Made by a program: the position numbers and the translations under genes
Notes under the pieces: model-generated
Databases searched by the model: none
What the model was told of the DNA's origin: nothing
What the model saw: the letters and a program-made list of their open reading frames with translations, nothing else
Assembly (NCBI GenBank): GCA_017475045.1
Contig: JAFVGH010000071.1
Location: forward strand, 1 to 63,507
DNA: 63,507 bases
Source of the DNA: Fibrobacter sp.
Lineage (GTDB): Bacteria > Fibrobacterota > Fibrobacteria > Fibrobacterales > Fibrobacteraceae
Reading direction: 5' to 3'
Shown: positions 1 through 8,264 of the stretch, one piece after another
How positions within the stretch are numbered: the stretch's first letter is position 1
How the letters are laid out: every line of letters starts with the position of its first letter

Positions 1-290
1 ACGTGGTGGACCACGATGTGATGCGTTTTGCCCAGATGGCTACCCGCGTGTTCGGCTGCGAGATGAACTTTGCCGACCCGAAGGCCACCGCCCTGGAAGG
101 TATCAAGGCTTTCCGCCGGTTCCTCCATTCTATCGGCATGCCCATTAACTTCGCGGAGCTGGGGGCCAAGGAAGAGGATATCCCGACGCTGGTCAAGAAA
201 TTGAATCCGGGTGACGGCTGGGGCTTTGTGCCGCTGAAGGCTGCCGACGTGACCGCGATTTACAAGATCGCGGCCCACGCCAGCCTGTAA
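1..290 (+). CDS. Iron-containing alcohol dehydrogenase, C-terminal end (partial)
   Basis: This is the last 95 or so codons of a gene that begins before the window; the frame is already open at base 3. The protein resembles the C-terminal helical domain of the iron-dependent alcohol dehydrogenase family (butanol dehydrogenase-like), with an Ala-Leu-Glu-Gly-Ile stretch followed by a helix ending in FLHSIGMP and the late phrase GDGWGFVPL. Such enzymes reduce aldehydes with NAD(P)H in the cytosol and would suit fermentative metabolism. The nucleotide and metal-binding parts lie outside the window, so substrate and cofactor cannot be judged. A hairpin with a T-run follows the stop codon. Confidence 0.7.
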   Translation, partial: VVDHDVMRFAQMATRVFGCEMNFADPKATALEGIKAFRRFLHSIGMPINFAELGAKEEDIPTLVKKLNPGDGWGFVPLKAADVTAIYKIAAHASL

Positions 291-301
291 TTGCTACGCA
301 A

Positions 302-345
302 AAAAAAGAAGCCCGGCCAAGATGATAGGTTGGGCTTTTTGTTTT
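302..345. terminator. Bidirectional rho-independent terminator
   Basis: An 8-bp stem (gcccggcc at 311-318 with ggttgggc at 328-335, two G-U pairs) is flanked by an A-run on the left and a T-run on the right. It lies between two convergent genes and can serve both. Confidence 0.75.
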
Positions 346-1858
346 AAGAAACGACTGCTGCCGAAGTCATGGCGTAGCGGCCGCTGGCGGTTTCGCATTC
401 GGCTCGCAGATAGGCGATGCCTTCGGTGTGGACTGTAATGGTTTCGTTCTGGCTTGTGGCTACGAGACTTTCGGGGCAGAGTTCTTCTTTGGCGGCCCAT
501 TTACTGTTTGCGAGAATGCGGCGCTTGTAGATGCGTATATAACGGAATCCGCCGCCTAAATCCTGTGTGCTCTGGGCATGGAACTTTACGGTGTCAACCT
601 CACGTTCCCACCAGAGGGCAGGCCCGTCGGTTATGTAGCAGTTGTCGCCTGCGAATGCCTGCTTCAGGGCTTCCTTCGTTGCTTCCCCTTTTACAACAGT
701 CCGCACCTTTCCAAAAACATGATGGCGGTTGTTTCCCAAAGAGAAGAGGGGTAGCCGCACGAAGGTGGTGTCGTTCAGGTCGCCGTGGGCGTCGTTTCCG
801 CCTATGGGCAGCAAGAAGTTCCCTTTGCCCAGTTCCTCGATCCACCATTCTTTCCCAAGTTGGAATCCTTCGTCGCGGATTCCGTTCCAGAACTGGATGC
901 CTCGAATGGGGTGCTTCTTGTCTAGGTGTAAATCCTTGGATTTCCAGTAGCCCCTGCGGAAGATGAACTTTTCCAGGGTGCCCATTTGCTGTAGGGGGTG
1001 GGCGGCAAAGCAGGGAGCGTCCGTCATTTCGAGGAGGCGCTCGATGGAAAGCGTGGGCCTGTTGTTAAGCCAGTATCGCCCGCAGTCGCCGAGGCCGGGT
1101 AGGTAGGCTTCGGGGCCGAGAGTGGTCATGTGTACGTTTTCGCCCTTGCTGTTGCCTGCGGAGATTTCTTCGCCAGCGATGAGAAGCGGTTCTGCGGGGA
1201 GGGCTTCAATTTCTTTCTTTAGATCACGGAATCTTTCCGAGGCGTCGGGAACTTCCTTGGTGTAGTCTTCTTGCTGGAAGGCGAAATCGTAGGCGTGGTC
1301 CGTGAAGTTCACGAAGTCGAGCCCGATGGCTGCTGCGGCCTGCTGCATGACGGCAGGGCTTGCGCCATATTCTACGTGGTCTGCCGAGTAGTAGGTGTGG
1401 CAATGCATCTCGCCGGCCCAAAAACCGGGTGCCTTGGGGAGGTCTTCCTTGATAATTTGAATTCTCAGCGGTGCGGGTTTCAGCCCAGGGAAGTTCCAAC
1501 GTTTGAAGGTCTTTTCTTTTCCGCTACGTTCAGCGACGACCTTCGGCAAGATTTCGTAGAGGCCCGGTTCCAGGGCGCCAATTCCCACAGGGAAAAAGTG
1601 GAAGGGCTTGTGGGCCTTCAAGTCGAGATGTTCGAAGTGACGGGTTTCGGTAGGGCCGTTCCTGTCGATCCGCTGGATAGAAATTTCAAGACTTTTGATG
1701 GTTACGGGAAACCGGTGGGCGTCACGCACCACAATCCAGAGCAAGGGTTGCTTGCCGGGCACGAATTGGAAGGGGGCGTCCGTCAGGATTTCGGGCCAGG
1801 GCCTGTACAGCAATGACCAGGGTAGCCTGAACTTGAAGTGGGTTTCGGCGTAATGCAT
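344..1858 (-). CDS. PHP-domain metal-dependent phosphoesterase-like protein
   Basis: The 504-residue protein has an N-terminal region of about 140 residues of unknown fold, then a PHP-type metal-binding domain. The signature His-x-His is at residues 152-154 (EMHCHTYYSAD), followed by FTDHAYDF near 185-192, a later AAHPLQQMG and a GGNDAHGD near residue 350. PHP proteins hydrolyse phosphoesters with two or three metal ions, but many members have unknown substrates, and this one cannot be assigned a substrate. No signal peptide is visible. The start codon lies 3 bases after the stop of the upstream outer-membrane protein gene, with GGAG about six bases before it, so the two are probably cotranscribed with bamD. 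Confidence 0.7.
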   Translation of the reverse strand: MHYAETHFKFRLPWSLLYRPWPEILTDAPFQFVPGKQPLLWIVVRDAHRFPVTIKSLEISIQRIDRNGPTETRHFEHLDLKAHKPFHFFPVGIGALEPGLYEILPKVVAERSGKEKTFKRWNFPGLKPAPLRIQIIKEDLPKAPGFWAGEMHCHTYYSADHVEYGASPAVMQQAAAAIGLDFVNFTDHAYDFAFQQEDYTKEVPDASERFRDLKKEIEALPAEPLLIAGEEISAGNSKGENVHMTTLGPEAYLPGLGDCGRYWLNNRPTLSIERLLEMTDAPCFAAHPLQQMGTLEKFIFRRGYWKSKDLHLDKKHPIRGIQFWNGIRDEGFQLGKEWWIEELGKGNFLLPIGGNDAHGDLNDTTFVRLPLFSLGNNRHHVFGKVRTVVKGEATKEALKQAFAGDNCYITDGPALWWEREVDTVKFHAQSTQDLGGGFRYIRIYKRRILANSKWAAKEELCPESLVATSQNETITVHTEGIAYLRAECETASGRYAMTSAAVVS

Positions 1859-1861
1859 GGC

Positions 1862-3019
1862 CTACTCCGGCCGTGCTTGGGCGTTTGGCCGTGCTTCGGC
1901 GTTGGGGCGAGCGGCTGCGTTTGGCCTTGCTTCAGCGTTTGGGCGAGCTTCTGCTTCGGGTCGGGCCGGCACAGTGGCTTTCTGTTCTTGCTTGTCTGCG
2001 GGCGCGGTGTTTTCTTTGCTTGCAGGGGCGACTGTGCTATCCTTGGTTACGGCTACACTGTCTTTCGTGGCGACCGTGGCGGTATCCTTTGTGGTGGCTA
2101 CGCTGTCCTTTGTGGCGACCGTAGCGGTATCTTTTGTGGTGGCTACGCTGTCCTTCGTGATAACTGCAGCGCTATCTTTTGCGATGGCTGCACTATCTGC
2201 TTTCAGCGAATCGGTTACGGTAGAGTCTTCTATGACTTCTGGCTTGTTCCATACGCCAAGGCTTACGCGGATCTGCAGCTGGATGCCTCCGATGTTCCAC
2301 TTGGCTTTTTCTTCGGGGCCGTCGGGCACGATGTCGGCGTATTGTTTCTTGGACTTGACGGAAATGGAGCTGTAGCCCAGGTCTCCGAACACGTATAGGT
2401 TTTTCCAGTTGAACAGCAGGTATCCGATGCTGATTCCGAATCCGGCACCGTAATAGGGAGTCTCTGCAGAAAGCTTACCCCAGCTGGTGTAAATTTCGGT
2501 GTGGGGAAGCGCCCAGTACCAGCGTAAAGCAATGCTGAAAAGGCTCTCGCCCGAAAGGGACATCAGGTTCAGGGGAATGGCGAACCGGTATTCAAGAAAA
2601 AGCGGGAATCCCTGGATGGTGTAGCTGTAGTTATGGGAACGGCTGTTCTGGTCGGCAAGCACCACGGATTCGTTGTCGTAAATGTATCCGGCCCCTATGC
2701 TCAAGAAGTTGTCCTGCCGCAGTTGGAACTGTAGGCCCGCGTAGATGGGGAAGCAGAAGTTGACCTTCTGGAAATCCTGCTTGGCCACGTTGGCGGTATC
2801 CCGCTTGTCTAGGGCCTGGCTCAAAAATTCATGGTAGATGGTGTCGATGGCGTCTTGGAAATATTCCCGCTGGTCAAAACCGAGAAAGGAAATTCCCGGC
2901 TGCAAAAAGAGTGCGATTCTGGAATTGTCGTGGATATTCGTATTGTCTTCGGTTGCCGCAAAGGCCACCGCCGCGAACACGAACCACAGGCACAGAATCT
3001 TTTTTGCAAGGGAAAGCAT
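1862..3019 (-). CDS. Outer-membrane beta-barrel-like protein with repetitive C-terminal tail
   Basis: The protein has 385 residues. A signal peptide (MLSLAKKILCLWFVFAAVAFA) precedes a region of alternating aromatic and polar strands such as FLSIGAGYIYDNES, YGAGFGISIGYLLF and IQLQIRVSLGVW, typical of outer-membrane barrels. From about residue 250 the sequence becomes low-complexity: near-exact 15-residue repeats (KDSVATTKDTATVAT) followed by six-residue repeats of the type EARPNA. The tail is Lys/Asp/Thr rich and then Ala/Arg/Pro rich and might be periplasmic or bind the cell wall, which is inference. The gene starts 4 bases after bamD and ends 3 bases before the PHP gene. I do not recognise a named family. 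Confidence 0.65.
   Translation of the reverse strand: MLSLAKKILCLWFVFAAVAFAATEDNTNIHDNSRIALFLQPGISFLGFDQREYFQDAIDTIYHEFLSQALDKRDTANVAKQDFQKVNFCFPIYAGLQFQLRQDNFLSIGAGYIYDNESVVLADQNSRSHNYSYTIQGFPLFLEYRFAIPLNLMSLSGESLFSIALRWYWALPHTEIYTSWGKLSAETPYYGAGFGISIGYLLFNWKNLYVFGDLGYSSISVKSKKQYADIVPDGPEEKAKWNIGGIQLQIRVSLGVWNKPEVIEDSTVTDSLKADSAAIAKDSAAVITKDSVATTKDTATVATKDSVATTKDTATVATKDSVAVTKDSTVAPASKENTAPADKQEQKATVPARPEAEARPNAEARPNAAARPNAEARPNAQARPE
2071..2160 (-). repeat. Two tandem 45-bp coding repeats
   Basis: Two 45-bp units, differing at a few positions, encode the repeated 15-residue KDSVATTKDTATVAT block in the tail of the outer-membrane protein. Such repeats can gain or lose units by slippage without shifting frame. 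Confidence 0.8.
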
Positions 3020-3023
3020 AAGG

Positions 3024-3872
3024 CTAGTTTGTCATTTCCTTGTCTTCTTTGTCTTCTTTCTTCTTCTTGGAGTCTTTCTTCATGCGCTTTTCGAAATCTT
3101 TCTCGGCGCTGGCGATATTCTTCTCGTTTTTCTTGACAATCTTTTCGATGTCGTCGTCGTTTGCAAATTCACCATGCATCATGGTGAGGTAGTTGCGGGC
3201 TGGCTCAAACTGGTCTAGCTCCACATAAGAATCCACGATGATCTTGAAGGCGTCCTTGCGGCGCTTGCTCACCTTGTAGTTCTCCAGGAATTCCTTCAGG
3301 TAAATGACAGCGGCCTGGTACTTGTCCATGCGGTAGTAGAGCCGTGCGGTCTGGAATTCTTTTTCGGCCATTCGTTCCACCAATAGGCCATAGTAGTAGT
3401 TGACGGAATCTCTCAGGGGAGAGTCGGGGTAGTTGGATAGGTAGCGCTCAAAGTCCCTCATGGCGATAGTGGTGTTGGACTCGTCGCGGGCCACCTTGAA
3501 CTCGATGTTGAAAGAGGAAATGGCCTTGCGGAACTCGGCGGTTTCAATAAAGGGGGATCCTGGGAAGTTCAGCACGAACGATCCATACTCGCCTCGGGCC
3601 TCTATCCATTCCTCCAGGTTGAAATAACTTTCGGCCAGCAGGAACTGACTCTGTTCCATGTAGCCGGTACCAGCACAGAGACTCAGAATTTCTTCCAATT
3701 TGTCCTGAGCCCTGCCATATTTCTGTTTCTTGAAAAGTTCCGCAGCAGCATCGTACTTGTTTTTGCAGAATTCTGTATGGCTGAGTTTCCCGCGGTCCGA
3801 GGAACAAGCGCTCAACAAAGCGGCCAGGGCAAAAAGGCAGAGTATTGGGGCTGACTTTTGAAAAAGCTTCAT
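3024..3872 (-). CDS. bamD: Outer-membrane assembly lipoprotein BamD (YfiO)
   Basis: This 282-residue lipoprotein has a type II signal peptide ending in the lipobox LLSAC, with the lipidated Cys at residue 23. It then shows successive TPR-like helical pairs: YDAAAELFKKQKYGRAQDKL, QSQFLLAESYFNLEEWIEAR, and the BamD-like phrase FERYLSNYPDSPLRD. BamD is the essential lipoprotein partner of BamA, which inserts beta-barrels into the outer membrane. The C-terminus is very rich in Lys, Glu and Asp (about 30 residues), which is longer and more charged than usual. It is the first gene of a bamD, barrel protein and PHP protein group. Other TPR lipoproteins (CpoB-like) are possible, but the spacing and motif fit BamD best. 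Confidence 0.8.
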   Translation of the reverse strand: MKLFQKSAPILCLFALAALLSACSSDRGKLSHTEFCKNKYDAAAELFKKQKYGRAQDKLEEILSLCAGTGYMEQSQFLLAESYFNLEEWIEARGEYGSFVLNFPGSPFIETAEFRKAISSFNIEFKVARDESNTTIAMRDFERYLSNYPDSPLRDSVNYYYGLLVERMAEKEFQTARLYYRMDKYQAAVIYLKEFLENYKVSKRRKDAFKIIVDSYVELDQFEPARNYLTMMHGEFANDDDIEKIVKKNEKNIASAEKDFEKRMKKDSKKKKEDKEDKEMTN

Positions 3873-3936
3873 TTTTTTTCTTTGGTTAATTCTAATTTTC
3901 AGCTATCAAATTAGAAAAAAGAAATTCACCGGAAAA

Positions 3937-5337
3937 ATGATTTTAGTCCGTTATGTCTTGAAAGAGCAGATAGGCCCCTTTTTGGCGGCTCTTTTTGGCA
4001 TCACGTTTTTGTTTGTCGTTGATTTTTTGGTGAAGATCTTGGACAATGTGCTTTCCAAGGGGCTCCCTGCCGCTACGGTTCTAGAGATCTTCGTGCTGAA
4101 CCTGGCGTGGATGCTTTCCCTGTCTATCCCCATGGCGGTGTTGGTGGCGTGCCTTATGTCTTTTGGCCGGCTTTCTGGAGACCAGGAAATTACGGCGGTA
4201 AAGGCGGCGGGAATGTCGCCCCTGTCGTTGATGCGTCCGGTAATGCTTGTGGCCGCCCTTATATCGGTGCTTATGGTGCTGTTCAACAACTGGGTGCTAC
4301 CCGAGGCGAACCACCGTTCTGTGGAACTGATGAATGCCGTATCCAGGAAAAAGCCGCATGTGTTTATTGACGCTGGGCGCCTGATTACGCAGTTTCCGGA
4401 TGTCCAGTTGTGGGTGAGCCGTATTGACCAGGTATCCGGAACGCTGTACGGGATCCAGGTGTACGAAATGGAACGTCGCGGTGCTCCCCGCATTGTTTAT
4501 GCGGATAGTGCCACTCTGGACTATGTGGATAACGGCGCGACGCTTATGTTCAAGCTCCGTAGTGGTGAGACCCACATGGTGGATCCCGACAATCCGGAGA
4601 ACTATTTCCGCATAAGGTTCTATTCCCAGGACCTGGCCATGGAAAACGTGGATGACCGCCTGGAACGGCGCAGCCGTAGCTACAGGAGCGACCGTGAAAT
4701 GCCTGTGGAAATGATGATGGATGTGGTGCAAGATGCCCGCCGTAGCTATGATTCCCTAGCAGATTACGCAAAGGGGACTAGGCTCGCGTCGCTTCTTGCC
4801 ATGCGCCATACTGTTGAGGGAGATAGCATTGTTCCTGATAGTGCTACCGGTGCTGTGGGAGATGATGTCCAGCACCGGTTGAGGACTGTCCCTAGGGTGC
4901 GTTCCCAGGAGCAGGGGGTTCTCCGTGCTACTGAACGTCTGCGGAGCCGTATGGAGGTAGAAGAGAAACGTCAGGCCCAGTACTTGGTGGAAATACACAA
5001 GAAATTCAGTACGTCTTTTGCATGTTTCATTTTTGTGCTTATCGGCGCTCCGCTGGGAATCATGGCACGGAAGGGCGGTATAGGCACGGGCATTCTCTAT
5101 AGTCTTGCCTTCTTTGTTATTTACTGGATTTGTCTGATTGGTGGCGAGAACTTGGCGGACCGTCTGATTATTTCCCCGGAACTGGCCATGTGGGCGTCCA
5201 ACATCATCATTGGCGCCTTTGGCATATTCATTACGGTGGCCATGGTCAGGGACCGTTTCTCTGGGGATTCTAAGTTCTTCCGTGCCATACGTGCGGTAGG
5301 CGGGTTCTTCAAAAAGTTTACGAAGAGGTTCGGATGA
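3937..5337 (+). CDS. lptF: LptF/LptG-family permease (lipopolysaccharide export), first copy
   Basis: The 466-residue membrane protein has the YjgP/YjgQ architecture: an N-terminal helix bundle starting MILVRYVLKEQIGPFLAALFGITF, a large periplasmic beta-rich domain (about residues 115-350), and a final block of three helices. LptF and LptG form the inner-membrane channel of the LptB2FG transporter that moves lipopolysaccharide to LptC/LptA. The gene overlaps the next by 4 bases (ATGA) and the pair is therefore translationally coupled. The periplasmic domain holds an insert rich in Arg, Asp and Ser around residues 240-330 that looks longer than in E. coli. Which copy is F and which is G is by order only. 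Confidence 0.85.
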   Translation: MILVRYVLKEQIGPFLAALFGITFLFVVDFLVKILDNVLSKGLPAATVLEIFVLNLAWMLSLSIPMAVLVACLMSFGRLSGDQEITAVKAAGMSPLSLMRPVMLVAALISVLMVLFNNWVLPEANHRSVELMNAVSRKKPHVFIDAGRLITQFPDVQLWVSRIDQVSGTLYGIQVYEMERRGAPRIVYADSATLDYVDNGATLMFKLRSGETHMVDPDNPENYFRIRFYSQDLAMENVDDRLERRSRSYRSDREMPVEMMMDVVQDARRSYDSLADYAKGTRLASLLAMRHTVEGDSIVPDSATGAVGDDVQHRLRTVPRVRSQEQGVLRATERLRSRMEVEEKRQAQYLVEIHKKFSTSFACFIFVLIGAPLGIMARKGGIGTGILYSLAFFVIYWICLIGGENLADRLIISPELAMWASNIIIGAFGIFITVAMVRDRFSGDSKFFRAIRAVGGFFKKFTKRFG

Positions 5338-6425
5338 AGTTTTCCCGCTATCTCATTCGTAATTTCTTGAAGATGTTCCTCATCGTGGTGGTGGGCGCCA
5401 TCTTTATGTTCGTGGTTATCGACTTTGTGGGCAACATCAAGACCTGGCTTGCTCGCGATGTACATTCGGTTTACGACTACTATATCAGCTATCTGCCCTA
5501 TATCCTTTATCTGATTACGCCGGTGGCCCTGTTCATCGCTGTGCTTGCCTCTGTGGGTAACATGACGCGCCACCTGGAAATGAGTGCCATGCAGAGTTCG
5601 GGGCAGAATCCTTTCCGTACGCTCATGCCCATATTCTTTTTTGGTGTGCTGGTGTCCCTAGGTGCATACGAGATGAGTGAATACTGGTTACCCGACGCAA
5701 ACCACAAGCGTCTGGAAATCATGGAGACCAACGCCCAGAAAAAGAAGAACCCGCGAATCAAGGAAAAGACCAACTTTACCTTTATTGACAGCGAAAAAGC
5801 TAGTTGGTTCTTTAGGTATTACTCCGGTGAAAGAAAGGTTGGTCGTGACGTGGTTCTGCTCTTGCGCGACCAGGGACATCTGGTGGAACGTTTTGATGCT
5901 AGGAGCATTTCGTGGACCGAGGAGAAAGGGGTCAGTTATTGGCTCTTTGAGCGGGGTTACCGGCGTATGTTCAACAGGGATGGTTCCGTCACGGTGCATC
6001 CTTTCGACAAAGAAAAACTGGTGGATAAGGTCAACACCCGCCCGGAAGACCTGATTAACGAGCGGCAGGTCCCCGATGAAATGAATTCCAAGATGGTTAT
6101 CAAGCGTATTGAAGTGCTGAAACGCTCTGGCGAAGATACCCGCGCCATGGAAACAGCCCTGTATTTCAAGCGGTCTGCTCATTGGATGAACTTGATTGTG
6201 CTTTTGATAGGGGCGGCCCTTTGTCACCGATATACCCGTTCCGGAGGGCTTTCCCAGAAGTTCGGCATTGGCCTGCTGCTTGTATTTAGCTATTATATTT
6301 TGGAACGTATTGGGTTGAAAATGGGCGAGAATGGAGCCCTGTCCCCCTTCATGGGCGCCTGGATAAGTCACCTGGTGTTTGGGGCCTTGGCTTCTACCAT
6401 GTTGTACCGCTCGTTTAGGTTGTAG
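5334..6425 (+). CDS. lptG: LptF/LptG-family permease (lipopolysaccharide export), second copy
   Basis: A 363-residue protein of the same YjgP/YjgQ family as its upstream neighbour, close to the usual family length. It begins MKFSRYLIRNFLKMFLIVVV, has three N-terminal helices, a periplasmic beta-jellyroll-like domain, and three C-terminal helices that include LIVLLIGAALCHRYTRSGG, a conserved LptG-type stretch. It should pair with LptF as the second transmembrane half of the LPS exporter. The start overlaps the lptF stop by 4 bases. The ATPase LptB and the periplasmic LptA/C are not in this window. Confidence 0.85.
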   Translation: MKFSRYLIRNFLKMFLIVVVGAIFMFVVIDFVGNIKTWLARDVHSVYDYYISYLPYILYLITPVALFIAVLASVGNMTRHLEMSAMQSSGQNPFRTLMPIFFFGVLVSLGAYEMSEYWLPDANHKRLEIMETNAQKKKNPRIKEKTNFTFIDSEKASWFFRYYSGERKVGRDVVLLLRDQGHLVERFDARSISWTEEKGVSYWLFERGYRRMFNRDGSVTVHPFDKEKLVDKVNTRPEDLINERQVPDEMNSKMVIKRIEVLKRSGEDTRAMETALYFKRSAHWMNLIVLLIGAALCHRYTRSGGLSQKFGIGLLLVFSYYILERIGLKMGENGALSPFMGAWISHLVFGALASTMLYRSFRL

Positions 6426-6434
6426 AGGTATTGG

Positions 6435-8252
6435 ATGTTGATGTCGAATGTTTTGTTCATGGTGGCGGGCCTTTTGATAGGTATCGCGTTCCAGGGAGGG
6501 ATGTTCTTGTTCCTGATCCCCGTGGCTGGCATTGCCGTTGCCTTGGGGTACATGAACCTGCCCCGTATTCCGGGCAGCAAGACATCTAGCATTCCGGTGG
6601 TGACCCGTGCTATGCGGGCCACGGGCCTTGCCCCGGCGGTGGCGCCGGAACTCCGCAACGCCATCAAGGACGAATCTACGGAATTCAACGAACCCAATTC
6701 TACCCTGAAGGTGAACCAGGTGTGGGCCCGTGCCAACGCCGACGTAAACAAGGCCATGACGGATTTGCTTCAGGGCCTTAAGCGCGTTATCCCCAATGCC
6801 CATTCCCTTGTGATATTTTCTTCTTTGAGCAGCTACAAGGAATGGGGAATCCGGGTCTATAGTGCGGATCCTAGCACTCAGATTGCATCGGACGTGAAGG
6901 TGACGGAGACTTCGGGGCTTATCGGCCAGCTTTTCAATATGGATGTGGAACGCTTGCTGGAAGGCGACCTTTCCGGTGGCAAGGCTCTGCTTTATTACAT
7001 CGACAATCCCATGATCAAGTCCCTTGCGGCGGTTCCTATCCTGGATCAGAGCAAGAACCGCATGGGAGCCCTGGTAGTGGATTCCCTTTATCCCAACGCC
7101 TTCAACCAGTCTACGGTCCAGGCCCTTACCCATATCGCCAGTGCCCTTTACGCCCTTTACTACAAGAGCTTTGTTTCGGCGAAGAACTTTATCGGTCAGC
7201 ACCAGTTCAGCATTCTGTATAGCTACCAGCACAAGTTCTTCCAGACCATGTCGGTCAAGGATATCTACAACCAGATTTTTGAATACGTCAAGCAGAACAT
7301 TCCCTACGACCGCATGATGCTCCTTGCTTTGGACAAGCAGGAACAGATCGATACTCATAAGGAACGGGAAGGCCGTGTAGTCTGTGCTGACGGTATTGAC
7401 TGTGAACAGTTCAATGGCAAGAGGTTCACTCTTTCGGATAAGGGGCTTGCCGTGTTGGCTCTCTTCCAGAATCGTCCTGTAGAACGGTTCTTCAGTTCCA
7501 GTTCCAGCCAGTATATTCCCCGCATAGATAACCGGGAAATCAAGAATATGGATTTCCGCCAGCTGTTCGTGATGCCCATTTCTACGGATAACAATGCTGG
7601 CCAGGCCGAACTGGCCATTTGCCTTGAAAGCCGCACTTCTGGCCGCTATACGGAACACGAGATGCAGCTCTTGAAGGCCTTTGCTGGAGTGGCGGGCTTT
7701 GCCTATGCACGTGCCAGCCAGTACGAGACAAAGAAGGACGAGGCTATTCGTGACGGCATGACAGGGCTTTTGAACAAGCGTACCTTGCCGGAGGCCCTGC
7801 GTACCGAGAAGATCCGGGCCGACAGGCGCAAGTACAATATCGGCGTACTAATGATGGATATCGACCATTTCAAGAGTGTGAATGATACCTATGGCCACGA
7901 AATTGGCGACGTTGTGATTATTGGAATTGCAAAGACCCTGCTTAGGGAGGTCCGTAAGGATATCGATATTGTGGCCCGTTACGGTGGTGAAGAACTTGTG
8001 GTGGGCCTGGTCGATACCACTCCTGAAGGCATGATGGAAACGGCGGAACGCATTCGCAAGGCTGTGCTTCAGATGGAATTTGATGTGCATCAGCCCGATC
8101 CTTTGCGCGTAAGCATTAGTATCGGGGCTTTCCTTGTGACTCCGGATTTCAAGGACAATATGATGACTGCGGTGAATTTCGCAGATCAGGCCTTGTACAA
8201 GGCCAAGGAAGGTGGCCGTAATCAGGTCATTCAGTACACGGAAACGGTTTAG
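6435..8252 (+). CDS. Membrane-anchored GAF-GGDEF protein, probable diguanylate cyclase
   Basis: The 605-residue protein starts with two hydrophobic helices (residues 4-40), continues with one or two GAF-like sensor domains (about 85-240 and 255-430), and ends with a GGDEF domain. The active-site loop reads RYGGEELVVG with GGEEL at 517-521, and the upstream MMDIDHFKSVND metal and substrate motif is intact, so cyclase activity making cyclic di-GMP is expected. The product-inhibition I-site RxxD is not exact: a Lys occupies the Arg position. Placed between lptG and a symporter, 9 bases after lptG, it may share their transcript. The signal sensed is unknown. Confidence 0.85.
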   Translation: MLMSNVLFMVAGLLIGIAFQGGMFLFLIPVAGIAVALGYMNLPRIPGSKTSSIPVVTRAMRATGLAPAVAPELRNAIKDESTEFNEPNSTLKVNQVWARANADVNKAMTDLLQGLKRVIPNAHSLVIFSSLSSYKEWGIRVYSADPSTQIASDVKVTETSGLIGQLFNMDVERLLEGDLSGGKALLYYIDNPMIKSLAAVPILDQSKNRMGALVVDSLYPNAFNQSTVQALTHIASALYALYYKSFVSAKNFIGQHQFSILYSYQHKFFQTMSVKDIYNQIFEYVKQNIPYDRMMLLALDKQEQIDTHKEREGRVVCADGIDCEQFNGKRFTLSDKGLAVLALFQNRPVERFFSSSSSQYIPRIDNREIKNMDFRQLFVMPISTDNNAGQAELAICLESRTSGRYTEHEMQLLKAFAGVAGFAYARASQYETKKDEAIRDGMTGLLNKRTLPEALRTEKIRADRRKYNIGVLMMDIDHFKSVNDTYGHEIGDVVIIGIAKTLLREVRKDIDIVARYGGEELVVGLVDTTPEGMMETAERIRKAVLQMEFDVHQPDPLRVSISIGAFLVTPDFKDNMMTAVNFADQALYKAKEGGRNQVIQYTETV

Positions 8253-8264
8253 GAGAATTTCCTT

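Noticed and set aside
5688..7658. 656-codon minus-strand open frame across lptG and the GGDEF gene
   Set aside because: It crosses two real genes of the other strand and has no recognisable motif; it is a shadow frame.
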